Source: Diorhabda sublineata (taxonomy: Eukaryota > Arthropoda > Insecta > Coleoptera > Chrysomelidae). From it: a DNA stretch of 64,000 bases. How positions within the stretch are numbered: position 1 is the first letter of the stretch; each line of letters begins with the position of its first letter. Made by a program: the position numbers and the translations under genes. Under the pieces are notes generated by a model. That model was not told the DNA's origin and ran no database searches. It was given only the letters and a program-made list of their open reading frames with translations. The stretch spans positions 29,378,559 through 29,442,558 of the forward strand of contig NC_079476.1 in assembly GCF_026230105.1 (NCBI RefSeq). The letters run 5' to 3'. Below are positions 58,126 to 64,000 of the stretch, piece after piece.

Positions 58126-59529
58126 TCAAGTTTTTTTCTACTTTTTTTGTTCATCGCCTAGTTTAACAAAGTCGATGAATTGTTATGGACGTATGTGTTG
58201 AGAAAAAATATTACAATAATTAACGGAAATGAAAGTATGTATTATAACAGGCTTTAGTAAAGATATTATCACTTTTTATACTTCCGAATTAATGGTTATT
58301 ATATGGTACATATAGTAATCGTAAAAAATTGCATCTGTCTTATCTACCTAGTGATACCAATAAATTTTCTCGGGAAAAAAGTTCTCTATTCAATGCTAGC
58401 AAGTGAACAATGTTTTTAGTTGTTCCTGCAACTGGAAAACAAGGTCTCAGAAACCTAGAAGATTAAATAAGATGAATTCAGATTTTTTTGGTTTTTACCT
58501 TCGTTTCTTAGCTCTGTTTCACTACATGTTTGTTTTTGACTAAACTTGCCATACCCTGACCCATTTTTGATTTGATTTTGGATTCTTAAACATTTTAAAT
58601 TTTTTCATATTACAAAAAACTCACTCTTATCACAATAATCCCTTAATATAGGTAGTATAATATCCAAGTCATAATGAATATATTTTGCTCAGATACGTTT
58701 TTTCAGGTTTTTAGGTTTAATTTTACTTAGATACCTTCCTTATTCACTTAATTTAACTAATTTTCTTTTACCTGGAAAAAAAATATTTCACTATAAGCAA
58801 TAGTAGCATCCGAGTCTGATTACCAAAATTGGAATAATCTCAAGTAGTTCTTGTTAAATTTGATGTAGTTTCTAATAAACAATAATCAAAACATTTTCTC
58901 ATATTGAATTAACAAGATACTGATCTGTTTGAGCTACTTTAACCAGATTCGGCAGGCGTCAATACCAAAGCATACTGATAATTTCTGTATAGAATTTCAA
59001 GGAATTTCAAAACGTGTGTACTTCATTGGATAGAATCTACTTTGTCTAGTGACTGATTACAGAAGTATTGCGTAAATTTTTTAAAACAAAAATTTACCTA
59101 CTTTCTGAATATCCCTCATATAATTCCAAGCCCCGTTTTTCTACTATGGGATATTTTTCAAATAAACGGATAGTTTTAATGTAATCTAAGTTAATCTTAA
59201 TTTAATTCAGAAGAGCGTCTAGATTTTCTTTAATATTCTTTCTCGTAATTTCCTTCATTAATATTCATTTTCATTCGAAATAGCGCAGAGCACTGCTAAT
59301 AATTCTATAGCTGACGAGCTTCCCTGTTATAAATTGCCACTTCTCATTTGGTGTCTTTGACAGTATATCAAAATTTCAGTATGTATCTGGAACATGGAAA
59401 ACATTGATCTGGATAGTTTGTATATTAGACCAGAGTGACATTGAAGTATGTATGGCGTATACATACTGTACAAGAACCTAATTGATATCCTTCAATAAAT
59501 GATAGAGATTCTTACATTACTTACTGTTA
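58126..59529. other. Gene-free stretch
   Basis: Nothing supported. Confidence 0.45.
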
Positions 59530-60290
59530 TAATGTGTGGTAGAGTTTATGGTTTGTTGCGCTGTCAAAATACGTAGACTCCTCCCAATGGAAACTACTTT
59601 TTTTGTGACGTTTGTATTTTACGAGACAGTGAGTGTCTTGTCAGAATACCGACCATCAGATTCAATGTTGTTTCTGGTCATCACGAAAAGTTTCTCAGAG
59701 TATCTCAGACCTTTAAGCTGATATGGATATGAATTTTTTGGATCATCTGCTTTCTCATTATATGTTTGCACTCCTTACTAGTTTGTACGTTCATTCAATA
59801 GTTTTCAGCTCTTCGATGCCCTTCGACTTACGAAGAGAATGTAAATGTGGTTTTTACAGGGTTTCATCCAAACACTCCTGAGTACATTTTTTTTGCTTGC
59901 TGAAAAATAGTTATTTTCCTAGTGGTATGAAGAGCTTACATTCTGCTCCAAAAATGACCCTTTCAGCTACGTATACTAGATATATATTCACAACATTTCG
60001 GAATATCTTCATTGACCAATGTTTGGCGGTCATTAATGATCACTTCTCTATTAGCCTGGGGGCACCGCAAAATGCCTTTTTTTCACTTTAATGTGAATAT
60101 TAGTCAGGTTTTGCTGCTCATATAAGGTTATAAGTTAAGCTGAAGTAGTTTAACATTGCCTCTGTGTTACCCAGGTAGATCAATGTTCATTTAGTGTTCG
60201 ACCGCCAAACAAGCGGTGTGTATGTGATAGATGGTAAAGAGGAAACCAGGAGTGGTGGTCGACCTGATATTTTATTTTAAAAAGGAGATT
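59530..60290 (-). pseudogene. LINE (jockey/I-type) ORF2 relic, copy 1
   Basis: The minus strand includes ITYTPLVWRSN near 60215 and HFH/KKR-type remains near 60090, the segment between reverse transcriptase and RNase H (ITYGSxVWW...KLxxIQR). 59896-60240 is a direct repeat of 61575-61870. The left part (59536-59890) has RNase H-side wording only in traces. Heavily decayed. Confidence 0.55.
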
Positions 60291-61574
60291 AATTTCGTGA
60301 ACAACAAATCTCTTTGTACAATGATTAGAATACAGGATCATCTTCCTATCGTCTTATCAGTTCGAATTAAATGTGCTCATTACAACTTAAATAGATTCAG
60401 ATATGATCTGTAACAGTTATGGGAAAACCATTTCATGTCTTTACTTATTTTTACACATATATAAACTCTAACTAAAGTCTCAGCTGGAAGGGCTGGAAAT
60501 TAATAGATATAATAATTATAAACCATGACCCAAAATAAGCTGTAAATTCTGTTATGAAAACAGATCACCTTTCGTTGTTCTGTATCAAAAGTTATTTTGA
60601 AGTACAGAAGTCGAACAACTGTATATCCATAGAACGAGGTACTAATTTGTACAAAAACTGACTTTGCCACTTTCCACCTGAATATATTGATCGTAGGATA
60701 CATAATATTTATTATAATGATATTTTTATTAAAGTTAGCTGGGAAAACATGCAAGTACAACAAATATTACCAAAAATATCCACGAAATATATTTTTTAAA
60801 ACATTTTTTAACTTAATTATTGTTCTTATAATTTATTTTATTTTGATTTTGATTTTCTTTTTGTTCTTATTATTTCAGTGTTAACAACGAAATCAATATG
60901 GTTGATGAAGAAAAATTGTGAAATACTGGAGCCAAACTAGAAGTATCAGGACAAATTATATGTTTTTTGTGCCCTTTTTTGTTACCTCAGTATAAATAAG
61001 TTTTTTTTTGTGTTATCAAAAAATAAAATATATACTCTACTAATCAACATTTTTTATCTGATATTATCACGAAAACACGAAAAAAAGTTATTAGCAATTC
61101 AAATTTATAAATGAATTTTAATTGTATACAGACTTTGCCAAAATTTAATTGAAAAAGGTCAAGTACAAATTTATTTTCTTCTCAAATGAAACAACAACAA
61201 AATATAACAAGGACATAAAGAAGTATTTCAGTACGATACATGATTTTTTTTGCGAGCGCTATTCAGAAAGTAGCCGACGCGACATGTCCAACTTACTCAG
61301 TGGTCCAATCATAAACTAGTTTTGTAGATGATATTACATTGAAATGTTCCACTGCAATTAAAAATCCCATCATGTGATAGAATATTGTTACGATCTATAG
61401 GAAAAAATTAGTTGAATGGTTCAGAGCTTTCGCTTAATTCCTGTCCTTCAAGAGTCAAAAGCTTGAAATAATCTAACAAAAGCTAGACTATCTCAAACTA
61501 CCCAGAAAACAAGTAAATGCTTGTAAATTATTATTGCGACTGCTTTTTGCAATTAACAATACTTTGCCTCCACT
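60291..61574. other. Gene-free stretch
   Basis: AT-rich. The frames at 60500-60763 and 60687-60884 are low-complexity. Confidence 0.45.
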
Positions 61575-61870
61575 CCAGCTGAAAAATAGTAATGATTTTA
61601 GTGGTATGGAGAGCTCTTTATTGACCAATGTTTTGAGGTCATTAATTATCATTTCTATATTAGCCTAGGGGCGCCCCTAAATGCCTCTTTTTTTCACTTT
61701 AATGTGAAAATGAGTCAGGTTTTGCTGCTCATATAAGGTTATGCTGAGGCAGTTTAAGATTGTGTCCATGATACCCAGGTGATACCTTTGGATTTGTTCA
61801 ATTTTTTTCTGAGCTATTTGTTCAGCTTTCGACCGCCAAACAAGCGATGTGTATGTGATCATGGGTTTGA
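61575..61870 (-). pseudogene. LINE (jockey/I-type) ORF2 relic, copy 2
   Basis: A 61-codon minus-strand frame reads MITYTSLVWRSKAEQIAQKK then IEQIQRYHLGIMDTI, NCLSITLYEQQNLTHFHIK. This is the ITYxSxVWxxKxxQ...KLxxIQRxxLxxIxGA...P and LHxxIxxxAxR stretch downstream of the reverse transcriptase. It is the clearer of two direct copies 1.6 kb apart (the other at 59896-60240), so both derive from one family or from a local duplication. Only this segment survives. Confidence 0.7.
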
Positions 61871-62039
61871 TGACTATTTTAGAGTTATGAATGTTGAATA
61901 AAAATCTAAAAACTAATGAAATGATGCTCTTTCTAAAAACACTAGAATAACAATCAGTATCGGCACGTAGAAATACTGATTATGAAACAAATAAAATCAG
62001 CATATTTATGACAAAGCAGGATAGGAGGAAGAGAGATAA

Positions 62040-62640
62040 CCAGTAGTGTTCGTCAACTTCCGTTAGGAGAAGGCATGTGAAGTACTCTACGTTTAGTAGG
62101 ATGCTCATGTTCAGATTGACGCTTTCGAAAGCTTGAAAAATACTGAATGATGATAAAAGAAATGTGTAAATTATAACAATAAAAAAGTTTATAACATAAT
62201 CTTGGACTAACCATCCATTCATTGAATTTCTTTTTATAGAAACAAGTTAGTATGAGGTTCGAAACTGATTTCATGCCACACTATGATCACTATAGCTAAA
62301 AATTTCTGAAATATTACATTAAGCATATTGCCCGTTAGGCTTGTACGATGATCATTATTGAATTCATCTGATTTTGACTCGTTTGTAAACAGCACATTGT
62401 TCTATTCACAGTTGCACAAATTATTGTGTTCTCTTACAAAATTAAGACATTGTATGCGAAGTCTTACGGTTACATGGGAAACAGTTGAGGACCTATAGGG
62501 AGTAAGACTAACTAGCCTTTGATGTACTGTATCTCGCATTACGCTATAGCGGTGTGCCACTTGTGTATCACCCATTTCAATGAGTTGCACCAACGTGAAA
62601 ATTTCTTCATTTTACGTTGCTCCACTGTTGACAACGTTTG
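62040..62640 (-). pseudogene. Tc1-like transposase relic (N-terminal and middle parts)
   Basis: On the minus strand: VQLIEMGDTQVAHRYSVMR then DTVHQRLVSL (first helix-turn-helix, near 62590-62500), LRIQCLNFVREHNNL, and after one stop NNVLFTNESKSDEFNNDHR (first catalytic region, WxxVLFTDESRF) near 62400, then IVWHEISFEPHTNLFL near 62260, matching the VWGGIS---xTxL block. The rest fades by about 62060. The Asp of FTDES is Asn here, so a catalytic residue is lost as well as frame. Confidence 0.75.
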
Positions 62641-64000
62641 TAATCAACAATAGCAAACTGTGATCAACAAATAATATTTCGACCTGTCAGTGTTGTGTTT
62701 TCTCTGAATTTCCAAGAAATTGTTGCTTACAATTGAAAAGTGACCAAATTTTGAATCCAAGTGGATTTTTCCATTTTATAGAAAGTGATCTGATGAATAT
62801 CTTCTTAGGCAAGATGTTAGGAGATCTGAAATAAATTTTATGAGATATGAATCCCTGTTATGAAGAAGATTTTATTCTCTTATTTCACATAAAGACGTTA
62901 AGAGAGTAAAAAAGGATTATGTCAAAGAAGACTTAAAAAAAATTATTATATAAAATGCAACATAAACCTGAGGGATATATTAAAGATTCAATTAAAAAAA
63001 AATTATGCACAGTTAACGACCGTGATAAGATAGGAAAAGACAGCGTTAAGTCATTTCAGACTAATGAATGAGAGATCGATCATTAAAAGTGTATGTTATG
63101 CGGACTATTACTAAATAATGAAGATGACCTATAGTGCCTCCTATAAAAGATGATCAACAACCACATAATACAAGAAACAATGAAATTAAACTATTTTGGA
63201 GGAGTAACACAAATATCACAAACATCAAGTGCCCGCGGATATATGAGACAAATAATACAATAAGTACACAAGGCAAGAAGAATTTGCAACGAAAATAAAA
63301 GTCGAAACATCTAAGAAACATCTAGAGAACGTAAACAAGGATGAAAGCTCATCGTTACATGTAGATCTACTAGAATGATTTGTCTGCCGAATGGGTGAAA
63401 GTTGAATATTTAAAACTTGAGGTATCGATGGGCTACATCAGAAGAAGATGAGGAGTACAATACGGTTGGCTCGTTAAAATACATGAATTGATGTAAAAAT
63501 AAAAACAAAGCTAAAGGTTGGTAGACGCATGAAAAATCATATTACTGCAAACCAAAAGTAGTAATTTTGAAGTTAATAATATTTCCAATATTTAAAGCAG
63601 GCTTTGTATTGGTGGGTCAGCTATGAAATTTTGAATTGACATAATATGTTTCATTTGGCGAGTTTTGTTGCTATTTTCTATGCATACTAAACAATATACC
63701 ATAGTTTGATAGTGCATTTATATGACATACATATAGTGTAGAAAAAGGTGGAATAATGATATAAATGATTTAATGTACTTGAGTTATCATATGTATAATT
63801 TCATCATTAGTTCAAATTATACATTATATGTATGTAAGAAATAACATAGCCAACAAATAATTAAAAGAGGTTGTAATATCACAAGAGTATATATTCTACG
63901 CACCAAGAGATTAACCAGGAAATATTTATAATACCTGGAGCCTATGAATAATTAATTCGGGCCATATAATTAATACTTTAAACTTCATTATTTATCATAG
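62641..64000. other. Gene-free stretch to the window edge
   Basis: AT-rich, purine-biased in places (62880-63500), with no recognisable motif. Confidence 0.45.

Noticed and set aside
1..64000. CRISPR arrays, tRNA and rRNA genes, telomeric TTAGG repeats
   Set aside because: No regularly spaced repeats, conserved B-box (GGTTCGANTCC) with partner A-box, rRNA core sequence or TTAGG tract was found on either strand.

Overview
The window is AT-rich insect nuclear DNA. The evidence is one intron-flanked exon of an insect GLUT1-type sugar transporter, GT-AG splice sites, no operon structure, and a dense load of insect-type transposons (mariner, Tc1, piggyBac, pogo, hAT and LINE relics). I cannot fix the order from sequence alone. 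Most of the 64 kb is intron or intergenic sequence filled with transposon remains in many stages of decay. There are no rRNA or tRNA genes, CRISPR arrays or bacterial-type genes that I can support.

Left part (1-15000): a mostly gene-free flank, then a tandem segmental duplication (about 6040-8790 and 11130-13020, the second continuing at 14420-14600). Each unit carries a minus-strand gene with two recognisable coding exons and identical exon phases. Both predicted proteins are short (59 and 60 residues): an acidic, Thr/Glu-rich N-terminal part, an R-x-K-R dibasic site and a C-terminal IIDVP peptide. I do not recognise a named family with confidence, although the IIDVP segment after a basic site recalls secapin-like insect peptides. 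An intron acceptor just before the ATG means an upstream exon (5'UTR or signal peptide) was not found. Between and beside the two genes lie fold-back elements of two families.

Middle part (15000-39400): a graveyard of mobile elements. It holds three copies of one mariner family (a fourth lies near 56.7 kb), several other mariner and Tc1 relics, an internally deleted piggyBac element with TTAA target sites and a surviving zinc-finger tail, a decayed pogo-like element, small inverted-repeat elements, and non-LTR retrotransposon fragments on both strands.

Right part (39400-64000): a secure exon of a Glut1-like transporter at 45217-45356 (plus strand), plus weaker candidate exons at 39779-39892, 42342-42458 (behind a TATA/initiator pair) and, on the minus strand, 43482-43924. 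Just downstream of the Glut1 exon sits the best-preserved mobile element: a 1998-bp Tc1/mariner-superfamily transposon (45671-47668) with inverted repeats of about 395 bp, TA target duplications inside a TA microsatellite, and an uninterrupted 359-residue transposase with all three catalytic aspartates. A decayed element of the same architecture lies at 51841-53447. Further on are hAT, mariner, LINE and Tc1 relics and a sharply bounded GC-rich island at about 57835-58125 that may be a promoter or first exon.

The transposon genes act on their own ends and not with one another. The host signal consists of the peptide-gene pair and the transporter exon.
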